A stretch of DNA of 64,000 bases from Aquimarina sp. AU58 (GTDB lineage: Bacteria > Bacteroidota > Bacteroidia > Flavobacteriales > Flavobacteriaceae), in assembly GCF_900312745.1 (NCBI RefSeq), contig NZ_OMPD01000014.1, positions 2,356,001 through 2,420,000 on the forward strand. The letters run 5' to 3'. Position numbers and translations under genes: made by a program. The notes below the pieces were generated by a model. The model worked only from the letters and a program-made list of their open reading frames with translations. It did not search any database and had not been told where the DNA came from. Positions 7,135 to 17,138 of this stretch are shown in pieces (position 1 is the first letter of the stretch; each line of letters opens with the position of its first letter).

Positions 7135-8135
7135 TGAGAAAGTTATATAGTATAGTAATAATAAGTCTATCTCTTATCTCTTGTGAGAAAGCACTTTTTG
7201 AAAACGACCTGGCCTCTACAAAACCAAAAGATAATTTTGAATATCTATGGAACGAATGCAATGAAAAATACTCCTACTTTGATGTAAAAAATATTGATTG
7301 GGATGTTGTGAAATCTGAATATTCTGCCAAAATTTATGATGGAATGAGTCAAGATTCCCTATTTAAAGTATTGGGAGGGATGTTAACAGAATTAAGAGAT
7401 GATCATACCAATCTAATATCGAATTTTAATATCTCTACATTTAGAGTAGATTACTTAGGACAAGATAATTTTGACTGGCGTATCATAGAGGACCACTATT
7501 TAAATAGGGACTATTACATTACAGGGCCGTTTTTGCATAATTTTCTTGATAATAAAGAAATAGGATATGTACGTTTTCCTTCTTTTCCTGGTACTGTAGA
7601 TGCCGATAACCTGAATTTTGTTCTAAACAGATATAAAAATACAAAAGGACTAATCTTAGACATGAGAGAAAACGGAGGCGGAGCTGTAACCGATATTTTT
7701 GCAATTTTAAGCCGTTTTGTAGAGCGTAAAACACTGGTTAACTATTCTAGAATAAAAAGTGGCCCGGGGCGAAATGAATTTTCTGAAGCAGAGCCGGTAT
7801 ATGTCTCTCCGTATAGTGGAATACGGTATAAAAATAAGATTGTCGTATTAGTAGATCGAGGAACATACAGTGCAGGTTCATTTTTCTCACTTGCAACCAA
7901 AGCGCTTCCAAACATTACACTTATCGGGGATACTACAGGCGGGGGACTTGGCCTACCTAATGGAGGACAATTGCCTAATGGTTGGACCTACAGGTTCTCG
8001 ATTACACAAGCATTAACATTGGATAAGAACCCTGATTACGAAAATGGAGTTCCACCAGATATTGAAGCCTTGATAGATTGGAGTGATTTGACAACAGATG
8101 AAGTCCTGGAGCGTGCAATTTTAGAACTGCAATAA
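7134..8135 (+). CDS. S41-family peptidase, lipoprotein
   Basis: The 333-residue protein begins with a lipobox-type signal (LSLISCEK). An N-terminal helical cap (residues 30-90, with LRDDHTNL) leads into the S41 catalytic fold: GYVRFPSFPG, then LILDMRENGGG and DRGTYSAGSFF, where the Ser of SAGS is the expected nucleophile, then GDTTGGG. S41 enzymes are C-terminal processing proteases or tricorn-like peptidases of the periplasm. There is no clear PDZ domain. It is translationally coupled to the upstream barrel-like gene and followed by a terminator. Confidence 0.85.
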   Translation: MRKLYSIVIISLSLISCEKALFENDLASTKPKDNFEYLWNECNEKYSYFDVKNIDWDVVKSEYSAKIYDGMSQDSLFKVLGGMLTELRDDHTNLISNFNISTFRVDYLGQDNFDWRIIEDHYLNRDYYITGPFLHNFLDNKEIGYVRFPSFPGTVDADNLNFVLNRYKNTKGLILDMRENGGGAVTDIFAILSRFVERKTLVNYSRIKSGPGRNEFSEAEPVYVSPYSGIRYKNKIVVLVDRGTYSAGSFFSLATKALPNITLIGDTTGGGLGLPNGGQLPNGWTYRFSITQALTLDKNPDYENGVPPDIEALIDWSDLTTDEVLERAILELQ

Positions 8136-8194
8136 GGCATAATTTAATAACGTTTCTAACTCAGATTATAAGTTGTGAGACTTAACAAAAGAAG

Positions 8195-8227
8195 AAAACA
8201 GTCACTACAATGTGACTGTTTTTTTAT
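8195..8227 (+). terminator. Terminator after the S41 peptidase gene
   Basis: AACAGTCAC, a short loop, GTGACTGTT, then a long T-rich tract. It also lies just beyond the 3' end of the convergent cupin gene, so it may serve both. Confidence 0.85.
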
Positions 8228-8258
8228 TTTTATTTCTGAACTTATCTAGAGTAGAGGT

Positions 8259-8600
8259 TTATTGTTCACTCACTTTTTGTACTCTTTCTACAGAATCGTT
8301 TTTAGAAAGCGAAAGCCGAACAATACTATCTTCTAATGCGACTAAATTATGCATGATACTAGGCTCCAGAGAAATAAGGTCTCCTTTTTTAAGAATATGT
8401 TCGGTAGTGTCGACTCCAAAATTAATCTCACCTTCAAAGATAGAAACAGTAATAGGGAATGGGGTCTTATGATTTTTCATTTCCTGCCCTTTTTTGAAAA
8501 CGATTCTAATTTCTTTGGTAGCATCATTTTCTATTAATTTGGTGATTACCGGTTTTGTATCTCCGTAAGTAAGATCCTTGACTAATGAGGTTAATTGCAT
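8259..8600 (-). CDS. Cupin-domain protein
   Basis: The 113-residue single-domain protein fits a small cupin barrel: KGQEMKNHKTPFPITVSIFEG resembles cupin motif 1, and KKGDLISLEPSIMHNL resembles motif 2 with the conserved Pro/His. Only some of the usual metal ligands are present (His in KNHK and MHNL), so metal binding is uncertain. Small cupins bind sugars, amino acids or metals; no substrate is indicated. It is monocistronic, with a -7 box at 8620-8627. Confidence 0.75.
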   Translation of the reverse strand: MQLTSLVKDLTYGDTKPVITKLIENDATKEIRIVFKKGQEMKNHKTPFPITVSIFEGEINFGVDTTEHILKKGDLISLEPSIMHNLVALEDSIVRLSLSKNDSVERVQKVSEQ

Positions 8601-8619
8601 AGTAATTGTTTTTATACAA

Positions 8620-8627
8620 CAAAACTA
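8620..8627 (-). promoter_or_regulatory. -7 box of the cupin gene
   Basis: Read leftward it is TAGTTTTG, fitting TAnnTTTG, about 20 bp before the start codon. The -33 box is not clear. Confidence 0.35.
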
Positions 8628-8711
8628 AAGATATTCTTCTCCTTGTTTTATGAGCTAAATCATAAGGTGAAGTAAATTCCTAATCGTAATTTGCAGGCAT
8701 AATTAGATGTA

Positions 8712-9029
8712 ATGTATACGATAAATGTTATAGATACTATTGGAGATGCTCATGTTTTAGAGTTTAAAAAATTTGAGTATCGCAACCTTATGGAGTTATT
8801 AGTAAACAGACTACATGATGAAATAGGAGATTGTAAAGGCAGAGGGTTATGTGGTACCTGCCATATCCGGGTATATTCATCTAATACTTCAATGCAATTT
8901 TTTGAAGGACTAGAGAACAACATACTAAAAAATCAATTAGATTATTATCCCAATAGCAGATTGGCCTGCCAAATTCTTTTAGACGAACATATTGATACGA
9001 TGCAAATAGAAATTATAGGAGGGGATTGA
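8712..9029 (+). CDS. 2Fe-2S ferredoxin
   Basis: The 105-residue protein has the plant/adrenodoxin-type cluster pattern: Cys41, Cys47 and Cys50 (DCKGRGLCGTCHIRV) and a distal Cys86 (RLACQ). It should be a cytoplasmic one-electron carrier. No reductase or oxygenase partner is nearby, and the gene stands alone between the divergent cupin gene and PhoD. The spacing C-x5-C-x2-C-x35-C is close to that of small Bacteroidota ferredoxins. Confidence 0.88.
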   Translation: MYTINVIDTIGDAHVLEFKKFEYRNLMELLVNRLHDEIGDCKGRGLCGTCHIRVYSSNTSMQFFEGLENNILKNQLDYYPNSRLACQILLDEHIDTMQIEIIGGD

Positions 9030-9282
9030 CCGTTCAACTTTCTTTAATTGCTAGATGTGAACATCCAAATTTTATAATCGTTTCTAAAGCTATAAATTAT
9101 GCATGCATAATAAATTAACAGGATTAATCGATTAGTAAATGGTTAATTTTTCTTTTTGAAATCTCCAACACATTGTTACCCAAATTAAGATTCTATTAAA
9201 TAGAAAATTGCTTCTGTTTTTTGTTTGATCATTCCTATAATTTCGTGAGAAACTATCTAATACTAACTTAAACAAAACTCAC

Positions 9283-11472
9283 ATGAAATTATTCTCACAA
9301 AAGCTAATGGTGTTATTTTTTACAACACAATGTTTCTATGCTCAACATATAGAAACCAGGTTAATAAAAATTGATCGTACCACCAATAACAAAGCTATCG
9401 ATGATTATTTTGATGCCAACCTTGCTCCTTTTTATCATGGAGTTGCATCTGGAGATCCATTAGAAGATGCTGTTATTATCTGGACAAGAGTTACAACAAA
9501 CGATGCTTCGGTACCTGTACGTTGGACAATAGCAACGGATGCAACAATGACTCAAATTGTAAAACAAGGCCAGGTAATTACTAATCAGAATAAAGATTAT
9601 ACAGTTAAGATTGATGTAAAAAATCTGGATGCTTTTACAACGTATTATTACCAGTTTGAAGCGCTGGGAATAAAATCAATTATTGGTAAAACGAGAACTG
9701 CTCCGGCAAAAGAAGATCTTGTAAATAATCTAAGATTTGCTGTAGTATCCTGCTCTAATTATCAAAATGGATATTTTAATGCATATAATCAAATCGCAAG
9801 TCGTAATGATATCGATGCCGTCATTCATCTTGGAGATTATATTTATGAGTATGAGTCCGGAGGATATGGATATAGCGACGAAATAGGGCGAGGACACCTT
9901 CCTAAAAATGAAATTATTACGCTAGACGATTATCGTGTGCGCTACTCTTATTATCGATTAGATCCAATGCTTCGCAATGCTCATCAACAACATCCTTTTA
10001 TTAATATTTGGGACGACCATGAGTTTGCAAATGATGCTAATAAATATGGAGCACAAAATCACAGTCCTGAAACAGAAGGTAGCTGGGAAGTAAGAAAAAA
10101 TAATGCCCATAAAGCCTATTTCGAATGGATGCCTGTTCGTGCCAATACAATAGAACAATACAGGTTATATCGTACCATATCTTATGGTAAACTTATGGAT
10201 CTTATTATGTTGGATACTCGTATTGAAGGTAGAGATACCCAGGTAAATAGTTCAAAAAACCTGATCAGTGCGGCGGCTTCTAATAGAGAATTTAAGCAAT
10301 ATGCTAAAAATGTTATTGCTAAAAAAGACCTTACGAATAAGGAAGATGTAAAAGAAATTTTGACTACTGTGCTTCCGATGATACTTACAATATCAAATGA
10401 TTCAAAGAAAAATCAGGTTGGATTATCTAAAGAAGAATTTAAGACCGTCGTGCATAGTTTTGCCGATTTTATTGTCGAGAAAAAAACTATCGGTATAGAA
10501 AGCAAACAGCAAACAGAATTAGAAACATTGTTAAGAAAAGGCGTGATGTATGATGAGCAATTTAATAGTAAAGAAAATAAAGTTACCTATAAATCGATAC
10601 TTGGATCAGAACAATTTGATTGGCTAACAGATCAGTTGTCAATTTCTACTGCAAAATGGAGAATTATTGGGAACCAGGTAATGGTGATGCCATGGAATGG
10701 GGTACCTTCTAATGATGCTTGGGACGGATATGCAGAAGAAAGAGATCGGTTATTAAACTATGTAAAAACAAATGCTATAACTAATGTAGTGGTTCTTACA
10801 GGAGATATCCACAGTACTTTTGCCGGAGAAATTAGATATAAAGGCGAATGTGAAATGTGTGAGTTTGTAGTTCCTAGTATTACATCACAGAACTTAGATT
10901 TTTTAGGAGGATTTGCCTCTGGAGTAGTAGAGTTCTATACAAAATTACTGAATAAACATATCAAAGATGTAGATATGGATAACCATGGATATTTTGTGCT
11001 GGATGTGACAGAAAATAAGGTGCAGGCAGATTGGTTTGATATCGATGATTTGTCAAAACCTGTTATCGGTGAAAAAAGATCAAGAAGCTGGTATGTAAGT
11101 ACTAATGATTGTAGGATACAAGAAGCTTCAAACGCAGCTGTAGCAACAACCAGAAGTGTAGACCAGGAACTATCTAACACCAAAGAACCTATGATAGAAA
11201 CCCCTAAAGAAGATTTTATAGTAATAGGAGTGTACCCAAATCCAATGGAGAATGAAGGGAATATTCATTATTTGGTCAATAAACCAACTACCAAACTACT
11301 CATTTCTCTTTATGATATAAACGGAAAGCGAATACAACAACTACAAAATCAACAAGTGGTCAAAGGGATTTATAACCTGGCTTTTGATGTAAGCAATATT
11401 AAAAAAGGAAATTATGTGGTGGTTATTGAAGCTGGAAACATAAAGACAAGTAGAAAGATCATACTTAGATAA
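9283..11472 (+). CDS. PhoD-like phosphatase with type IX secretion sorting domain
   Basis: The 729-residue protein has a signal peptide, a PhoD N-terminal fold (FYHGVASGDPLEDAVIIWTR) and the metallophosphatase core with HLGDYIYEYESGG, WDDHEFANDANKYG and GDIHSTFAGE, whose Asp/His residues bind Fe/Ca. The last ~75 residues form a type A C-terminal sorting domain (GVYPNPMENEGNIHY, LYDINGKRIQQL, NIKKGNYVVVI, ending KIILR). It should pass the outer membrane by the type IX system and be surface-attached or released, taking phosphate from organic esters. A ~140-residue insert between core motifs (about 320-430) is longer than usual. No Pho-box-like site was identified. Confidence 0.92.
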   Translation: MKLFSQKLMVLFFTTQCFYAQHIETRLIKIDRTTNNKAIDDYFDANLAPFYHGVASGDPLEDAVIIWTRVTTNDASVPVRWTIATDATMTQIVKQGQVITNQNKDYTVKIDVKNLDAFTTYYYQFEALGIKSIIGKTRTAPAKEDLVNNLRFAVVSCSNYQNGYFNAYNQIASRNDIDAVIHLGDYIYEYESGGYGYSDEIGRGHLPKNEIITLDDYRVRYSYYRLDPMLRNAHQQHPFINIWDDHEFANDANKYGAQNHSPETEGSWEVRKNNAHKAYFEWMPVRANTIEQYRLYRTISYGKLMDLIMLDTRIEGRDTQVNSSKNLISAAASNREFKQYAKNVIAKKDLTNKEDVKEILTTVLPMILTISNDSKKNQVGLSKEEFKTVVHSFADFIVEKKTIGIESKQQTELETLLRKGVMYDEQFNSKENKVTYKSILGSEQFDWLTDQLSISTAKWRIIGNQVMVMPWNGVPSNDAWDGYAEERDRLLNYVKTNAITNVVVLTGDIHSTFAGEIRYKGECEMCEFVVPSITSQNLDFLGGFASGVVEFYTKLLNKHIKDVDMDNHGYFVLDVTENKVQADWFDIDDLSKPVIGEKRSRSWYVSTNDCRIQEASNAAVATTRSVDQELSNTKEPMIETPKEDFIVIGVYPNPMENEGNIHYLVNKPTTKLLISLYDINGKRIQQLQNQQVVKGIYNLAFDVSNIKKGNYVVVIEAGNIKTSRKIILR

Positions 11473-11490
11473 GAATACATACGATCACCT

Positions 11491-11519
11491 AAAAAAAAGA
11501 GACCCCAGACGGGGTCTCT
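11491..11519 (-). terminator. Terminator of the ridA gene
   Basis: A 9-bp stem AGAGACCCC / GGGGTCTCT with AGAC loop; read leftward it is followed by eight T (the A-run at 11491-11498). It lies 20 bp beyond the RidA stop and may also slow readthrough from phoD. Confidence 0.85.
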
Positions 11520-11540
11520 AATAATGGTATAGGGTAAATA

Positions 11541-11921
11541 TTACTTTACAGCAATTACAGAGATTTCTACATTCACAGATTTAGGTAGCGTTAATACCGC
11601 TACAGTTTCTCTTGCAGGTGCAGTAGCTTCATTAAAATAACTGCCATATACAGCATTTACTTCGGCAAAATTATTCATATCACTTAAAAAAATAGTGGTT
11701 TTAATCACATTTTCGAATGTCATTCCGGCTTCATCCAACACAGCTTTTAGATTCTGCATTACCAGTTTGGCTTCAGTAGTAATATCATCCAGAACTAATG
11801 CTCCTGTTTCTGGATTAATTGCAATCTGACCTGATGTATATAATGTATTTCCGGTTAAAATAGCCTGACTATAAGGACCAATAGGAGCAGGGGCTTTGGT
11901 CGTAGTTATGATTTTTTTCAT
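11541..11921 (-). CDS. ridA: RidA/YjgF family enamine/imine deaminase
   Basis: The 126-residue protein is full length for RidA. It has the PIGPYSQAI start motif, TLYTSGQIAINPETG, and ATAPARETVAVLTLPK with the catalytic Arg, ending VEISVIAVK. RidA hydrolyses reactive 2-aminoacrylate and other imines formed by PLP enzymes and works as a cytosolic trimer. It is transcribed in the same direction as lptD, 82 bp away, an order common in Flavobacteriia, and ends at its own terminator. Confidence 0.95.
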   Translation of the reverse strand: MKKIITTTKAPAPIGPYSQAILTGNTLYTSGQIAINPETGALVLDDITTEAKLVMQNLKAVLDEAGMTFENVIKTTIFLSDMNNFAEVNAVYGSYFNEATAPARETVAVLTLPKSVNVEISVIAVK

Positions 11922-12003
11922 GTGATAGGATATAATATTAATTTATAATTTTATTGCTAATCTGAAAATTTGAAAACCAGAAACTTGACTCTAAACCAAG
12001 AAC

Positions 12004-14769
12004 TTATAGTTGTCTGTCTGGTTCACGTCTTTTGTCCCATTTAATATCGCTAAGCATCGATGATTTGATACCTATAAAGAAGTTCCATGATGTTCTTTCA
12101 CTAAAAGGAATCCAATTAAAATTCATCACCCAACTTTCCAGGTCCCGTTGAAACCTTAAATTAGTATAGGTAAACCCGGGATTCTTTAGATCATATCCCG
12201 AAGATACTCCGACCGACCATCGCGGTGCAAGTTCTACATCACCAGAAAACATGATAGAGTGCGATGATATTTCATTTTGCCTGGCGCTATTGCTATAATT
12301 AACATTGTATGACAATCGCAGAGTCCAGGGTATTTTATAATTATAGTTTTTTATGTCTTTATCGGCATCTTTACTTTTGTTTTTATCAAAAGAACGATCC
12401 TCTCCAAAATCGGTAACCCCACCAAATAGATTATCAGGCCGACCTTCATTTCTAAAGTTTTGATTATCTAATGGATCTTCATTAACTTTTCCTTTTTCAA
12501 AATCTTTACTCGAAAACGAATACCCAAAATTAGCACTAGCTCTGGTTAAACGAAAAAGGCTACCTCCATTATCGATATTCCACACATCGATTTTACGATT
12601 ATTATTATCTAAAGCATAAGGGTCTAATTGTGCATTAAAGTTAATATCCAGCTTATTTTGGATTATCGGGATATTACCGGTAATAGATAGCGGACTTAGC
12701 TTTAAAGAGTCTCCAGCTACATTATAAGATGTACTAAAATTAAGGTTGTTTAATAAAGTTACTTTTTTAGCTTCTGTAGCCGTACTGTCCTTACTTTTTA
12801 CCTTCATTTCTACATTGTTACTAAGAGAAAATCCAATACTGCTAGAAAATGTATTACTGGGTGCTCCAAAATAGCCTCCTTCAAATCTAGAATATTCTAC
12901 AACTTCTGTTTCATCAATAGTAGTCGTATTGGGATCATCGGTAACCGTATAGCTATCATAAAACTCACTAAATGCAGGGTTAATGCTGTAACTAATTGAC
13001 GGTCTCATGGTATGGCGAATCGCTTCTATTTTTTTGCCTTTCTTAAACTTGAAAGTACCATAAATAGTGGTCCCCAGACTTGTTGAAAAATTATATGTAC
13101 GAAAAGCATCAAAACCTTTTATAGTATCCCGTACTACTTCGCCAGCACCATCATTGGCACTAGAATCATAACTTTGCTTTATCGTTTCAAATACCCAGTT
13201 TTCCTGAAAATTTGTTCCCGCAGTAGCACTAAGATATTTAAACAACTTAAAATTTGTTGATAAAGGAATGGTATGTTGCATTCCTAATTTAGCACCTTTA
13301 AACATATCAGACGAGAATAAATCATCATCGGTCGTTTGTATTCTGTTTTCTCCTTTAAAATTATATTGCGTATTTATATTCTGTATGATTCCTTTTTTTG
13401 CACCTACTTTTGGAGCGAACGGAAATACCCTTGATACGCTCACATTCATATTAGGAAGCGATAAATTTACAGTTCCGGTATTGGTATTAGAGTTATGAGT
13501 AGCAGCAAGATTAACATTAACTTGTGGGTCTCCCTGAAATGTCTTTGAATAGGATATATTAGAACTAATTTGATTATTCAGGAAATTACCCGTATTAAGC
13601 TGGTTGGTAGATTGCTGAAAAAAGTCACTACTACCAAAATTTACAGAGGCCGAGAACCTGGAGTTTGGATTAGCTTTTGCATCCTGGCTATGTGTCCATT
13701 GGATATTGTATGTAGTGGTTTTGGCAAAATCGGGAAACCCTCTTTCGCTACGCAGGTTGTTTTCATACCTAAACCTAAGACTCCCCCTGTATTTATAGCG
13801 TAAGGCATAGGCCGATTCTGCAGCAAAAGTATAACTACCATTGGTATAATAATCCCCCATAAGAGTTAGGTCTACATAATCGCTAATGGCAAAATAATAC
13901 CCACCATTTTGAAGAAAATACCCACGGTTATTCTCTTCTCCCGGACTGGGAATAATAAATCCTGAAGTCCTATCCTCTGTTAAAGGAAAATACCCAAAGG
14001 GTAATCCTAATGGTGTAGGGACATCGGCAATAAACATATTCACAAGCCCCGTTACGATTTTCTTTTTAGGTACAAACTTAATTCTACGAGCATAGAAATA
14101 GTATTCGGGGTCTTCGATATTTTCTGAAGTAGTAAATTTTACATTTTTCATGTAAATCACGGAGTCATTCTCCCGTTTTGAAATCTCATTTTTAATTCTA
14201 AACCCGTTCTGTTCTGTTCTGGAATTGTATATCAGTGCTTTTTCGGTATCAAAATTAAAACGAATAGAATCTGGCTCTACTACATTTTGTGCCTGTTTAA
14301 AAACAGGAGTTTGTACATATTCGCCCAGAGAATCTTTAATTCCATAAGCATATACTTCATTTTTGCTATTGTCTACTACAATAAACCCCGCATTAATCTG
14401 CATCTCTCCATATACGATTTCAGCATTATCATAAAGATACATTTTGTTCTCTTTACGGCTCAATCTCATATAATCAGTAGCTTTATAGACCACTTTGTCT
14501 GTTAATAGCTGTGGTTCTGCGAGTGTGTCTTTTTTAACCGTATCCTGAGCTTTTTCGTTAAGTAATTCCTCTGGATTGATTTCAAGAGGTTTTATAGTGT
14601 CCTGATTAGCAGGAATGGGCACCTCCTTAGTTTCGTTTATTTCCTGTGCTGTAATTTGACAAATACAAAGCAGTGAAAAACTTAGTGAATAAAGTATGTA
14701 ACGTACCGTTGTTTGCAATGGTTTAAATCCTATTTTTGTATAACTATGGCTCAGTTTTTGAAGTGCCAA
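12004..14769 (-). CDS. lptD: LptD-like outer-membrane LPS assembly protein
   Basis: The 921-residue protein has a long N-terminus with a hydrophobic signal (TVRYILYSLSFSLLCICQITAQ), an OstA/LptA-like beta region at about 90-240 (YLYDNAEIVYGEMQINAGFI, IKFVPKKKIVTGLVNMF) and a large C-terminal barrel of repeated aromatic-ended strands. FIADVPTPLGLPFGYFPLTE is typical of the Bacteroidota LptD family. It should insert lipopolysaccharide into the outer leaflet with LptE. The ATG used gives about 20 extra residues before the signal; a start nearer TVRYIL is possible. It is divergent from the amidase gene. Confidence 0.88.
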   Translation of the reverse strand: MALQKLSHSYTKIGFKPLQTTVRYILYSLSFSLLCICQITAQEINETKEVPIPANQDTIKPLEINPEELLNEKAQDTVKKDTLAEPQLLTDKVVYKATDYMRLSRKENKMYLYDNAEIVYGEMQINAGFIVVDNSKNEVYAYGIKDSLGEYVQTPVFKQAQNVVEPDSIRFNFDTEKALIYNSRTEQNGFRIKNEISKRENDSVIYMKNVKFTTSENIEDPEYYFYARRIKFVPKKKIVTGLVNMFIADVPTPLGLPFGYFPLTEDRTSGFIIPSPGEENNRGYFLQNGGYYFAISDYVDLTLMGDYYTNGSYTFAAESAYALRYKYRGSLRFRYENNLRSERGFPDFAKTTTYNIQWTHSQDAKANPNSRFSASVNFGSSDFFQQSTNQLNTGNFLNNQISSNISYSKTFQGDPQVNVNLAATHNSNTNTGTVNLSLPNMNVSVSRVFPFAPKVGAKKGIIQNINTQYNFKGENRIQTTDDDLFSSDMFKGAKLGMQHTIPLSTNFKLFKYLSATAGTNFQENWVFETIKQSYDSSANDGAGEVVRDTIKGFDAFRTYNFSTSLGTTIYGTFKFKKGKKIEAIRHTMRPSISYSINPAFSEFYDSYTVTDDPNTTTIDETEVVEYSRFEGGYFGAPSNTFSSSIGFSLSNNVEMKVKSKDSTATEAKKVTLLNNLNFSTSYNVAGDSLKLSPLSITGNIPIIQNKLDINFNAQLDPYALDNNNRKIDVWNIDNGGSLFRLTRASANFGYSFSSKDFEKGKVNEDPLDNQNFRNEGRPDNLFGGVTDFGEDRSFDKNKSKDADKDIKNYNYKIPWTLRLSYNVNYSNSARQNEISSHSIMFSGDVELAPRWSVGVSSGYDLKNPGFTYTNLRFQRDLESWVMNFNWIPFSERTSWNFFIGIKSSMLSDIKWDKRREPDRQL

Positions 14770-14967
14770 AATTACATATATTTTTTATGCTTAGATTGTA
14801 ATTCAGAAAAAAATAAAAAATTATGTCAAAAGCATACCTTCTAAGCTGTATAAACATAGAAGATATAGGTTTATTATATAAATCACAATCTTAAGATTTT
14901 TAACTTGTTATATTAAATACTGAAACATAACAGAAATGTTTCAAAATTAGTAGTAAAATTATTGTAG

Positions 14968-16095
14968 TTGATGAGACGAAGTATAGTATGTAGTGTTTTT
15001 TTATTGGTCTTTATTTTTATTGTATCTGTCTTTAACGCAGATGTGGTTGCCCAGGAAAAAGAAAAGTTTGTTGTTGTTTTGGATGCTGGACATGGTGGTC
15101 ATGATCCCGGCAACCGAGGAAATGGCTATAAAGAAAAAGAAATTGCACTAGATGTAGTTTTGGCCGTAGGCGCGGCTTTAGAAGATGATGATAGGTTTAA
15201 AGTAGTGTATACCCGAAAAACAGATACCTTTATAGAATTACATGAGAGAGGAAGTATTGCCAATAAGGCGGGAGCAAATCTTTTTGTATCTGTACATTGC
15301 AATTCGCACCGCTCTCAGGCTTTTGGTACAGAAACCTTTGTTTTAGGACTACATGCTAACAATGAAAATTTTAATGTAGCAAAAAACGAAAACTCGGTAA
15401 TTCTTCTTGAAGATAATTACGAAGCTAATTATGATGGGTTTGATCCTAATTCTCCAGAATCAATTATCGGACTTACTTTAATGCAGGAAGAATATCTGGA
15501 TCAGAGCCTTACACTGGCTAGTTTTGTGCAGAATAGATTTAAAAAAGCATTAGACAGAAAGAGTAGAGGAGTAAAGCAAGCTGGTTTTGTCGTTTTACAT
15601 CAAACCTATATGCCCAGTGTTCTTATCGAATTAGGTTTTCTAACTAACAATAGTGAAGGGAAATATCTTAACTCTAAAAAAGGACAAGGAGAGATGGCAA
15701 AATCTATCACTACCTCGATTGTAGATTATAAAGAGAGCCTTGATGCTATCTATAAAGTAGATCCGCCTAAAACTCCCGAAGTAACAAAAGTAACTGCCAA
15801 AATGGATGGGGATCGTGTGTATGATGATATTACGTTTAAGGTGCAAATAGCAGCTGGATCCAGTGATATAGAATTACAATCGTTTAATTTTAATGGCTTG
15901 GATCAACTGTCTAAAAGTAAAACAGGAGACCTCTATAAGTATTACTTCGGAAGTACGTCTAATTATACTTTAATACAGGAATTAAGAGAAATTGCAGTTG
16001 GTAAAGGATTTGATTCTAGCTTTATCGTTGCTTTTCGTAATAGTGAATCGATTCCTTTAACCGAAGCTTTAAAAGCTGATACATCTTCGAATTAA
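14968..16095 (+). CDS. N-acetylmuramoyl-L-alanine amidase with C-terminal SPOR-like region
   Basis: The 375-residue protein has a signal peptide and an Amidase_3 domain (30-260): VVLDAGHGGHDPGNRG and KEKEIALDV supply the zinc His and Glu, VSVHCNSH another His, and PSVLIELGFLTN the catalytic Glu. The last ~90 residues (ITFKVQIAAGS..., VGKGFDSSFIVAF) look like a degenerate SPOR fold that would bind denuded septal peptidoglycan. It cuts the amide bond between MurNAc and the stem peptide during cell separation. The position next to the MCE gene and opposite lptD is conserved in Flavobacteriia. Confidence 0.92.
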   Translation: MMRRSIVCSVFLLVFIFIVSVFNADVVAQEKEKFVVVLDAGHGGHDPGNRGNGYKEKEIALDVVLAVGAALEDDDRFKVVYTRKTDTFIELHERGSIANKAGANLFVSVHCNSHRSQAFGTETFVLGLHANNENFNVAKNENSVILLEDNYEANYDGFDPNSPESIIGLTLMQEEYLDQSLTLASFVQNRFKKALDRKSRGVKQAGFVVLHQTYMPSVLIELGFLTNNSEGKYLNSKKGQGEMAKSITTSIVDYKESLDAIYKVDPPKTPEVTKVTAKMDGDRVYDDITFKVQIAAGSSDIELQSFNFNGLDQLSKSKTGDLYKYYFGSTSNYTLIQELREIAVGKGFDSSFIVAFRNSESIPLTEALKADTSSN

Positions 16096-16181
16096 TCTAA
16101 ATAAATACTGATAATTCCTTAGGAAATTACCAGTAGAAATGTATTTTTATTCTAAATTTGTGTCCTAAAATGTAATCTATT

Positions 16182-17132
16182 TTGAAATTTACTCGAGAAG
16201 TCAAAACAGGAATATTAGCAATCTGCGCAATAGCACTTTTAATCTTTGGCTATAGTTTCCTGAAGGGAAAAAATCTCTTAGAAAATGATAGAACCTTTTA
16301 TGCTGTTTATGATAATGTAGAAGGGTTAATACCTTCTTCTCCCGTAACCATAAATGGTATGGTTGTAGGGCAGGTGGTTTCTATAGGTTTTGCAGATACC
16401 AAGGGTAACCTTGTTGTAGAGTTTAATGTAGATAGCGATTTTTCGTTTTCAAAGAATAGCCTGGCCAAAGTATATGGAGGTGGCTTGATAGGTGGTAAAT
16501 CCCTTGCTATAATGCCTATATATGAACAAGGCCTCGAAGCAAAAGATAAAGACACACTACCCGGTAGAATAGAAGCAGGTCTTCTAGAGTTGGTAAATGA
16601 TAAGCTCGCGCCTTTGCAAGAAAAACTTGAAGCCGCAATTACAGATGCAGATACACTTCTAAACTCGGTTAATGGAATTCTTAATGTAGATAATAAAAAT
16701 AATCTGAATTCTATTTTTAAAGATTTAAGCATAACAGTTAAGAATTTTAAAGGAGCTTCAAACTCTTTAAATACGATTCTTTCGGGTAATGAGGAAAAGC
16801 TAAACAATACATTTACCAATCTGGATAAAATGTCGACTAATCTTAATAAGGTTTCAGATTCCCTGGCTCAGATAAATGTAGCCAAACTAGGAAAAGACCT
16901 GGAAAAGGTACTAGCTAATTTTGAGAAGATTTCAAAAGACATTAATTCGGGAAGAGGAACAGTTGGAAAATTACTGAAAGATGATAAATTATATGATAAT
17001 TTAGAAAAAACCAGTAAACAACTAGAATTACTGATACAGGATTTACGATTAAATCCAAAACGATATGTTCATATTTCGGTTTTTGGAAAGAAAAATGCGC
17101 CTTACGAAAAACCAACAGATTCAATAAATTAA
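16182..17132 (+). CDS. MCE/MlaD-family lipid-transport protein
   Basis: The 316-residue protein starts at TTG (16182); no in-frame ATG precedes it and MKFTREVKTGILAI is the normal family start. It has one N-terminal membrane helix (residues 10-28), an MCE domain at about 37-115 (NVEGLIPSSPVTINGMVVGQV, FSFSKNSLAKVYGGGLIGGK), and a long helical C-terminal region of heptad-like repeats (LNTILSGNEEKLNNTFTNLD). MlaD-type proteins sit in the inner membrane and move phospholipids across the periplasm. The ATPase and permease partners are not here. It is followed 7 bp later by the Fe-S membrane protein. Confidence 0.88.
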   Translation: MKFTREVKTGILAICAIALLIFGYSFLKGKNLLENDRTFYAVYDNVEGLIPSSPVTINGMVVGQVVSIGFADTKGNLVVEFNVDSDFSFSKNSLAKVYGGGLIGGKSLAIMPIYEQGLEAKDKDTLPGRIEAGLLELVNDKLAPLQEKLEAAITDADTLLNSVNGILNVDNKNNLNSIFKDLSITVKNFKGASNSLNTILSGNEEKLNNTFTNLDKMSTNLNKVSDSLAQINVAKLGKDLEKVLANFEKISKDINSGRGTVGKLLKDDKLYDNLEKTSKQLELLIQDLRLNPKRYVHISVFGKKNAPYEKPTDSIN

Positions 17133-17138
17133 AAAATT

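Noticed and set aside
12004..14769. Several rightward frames within lptD
   Set aside because: All are antisense to a continuous LptD-like frame, without start context or recognisable domains.
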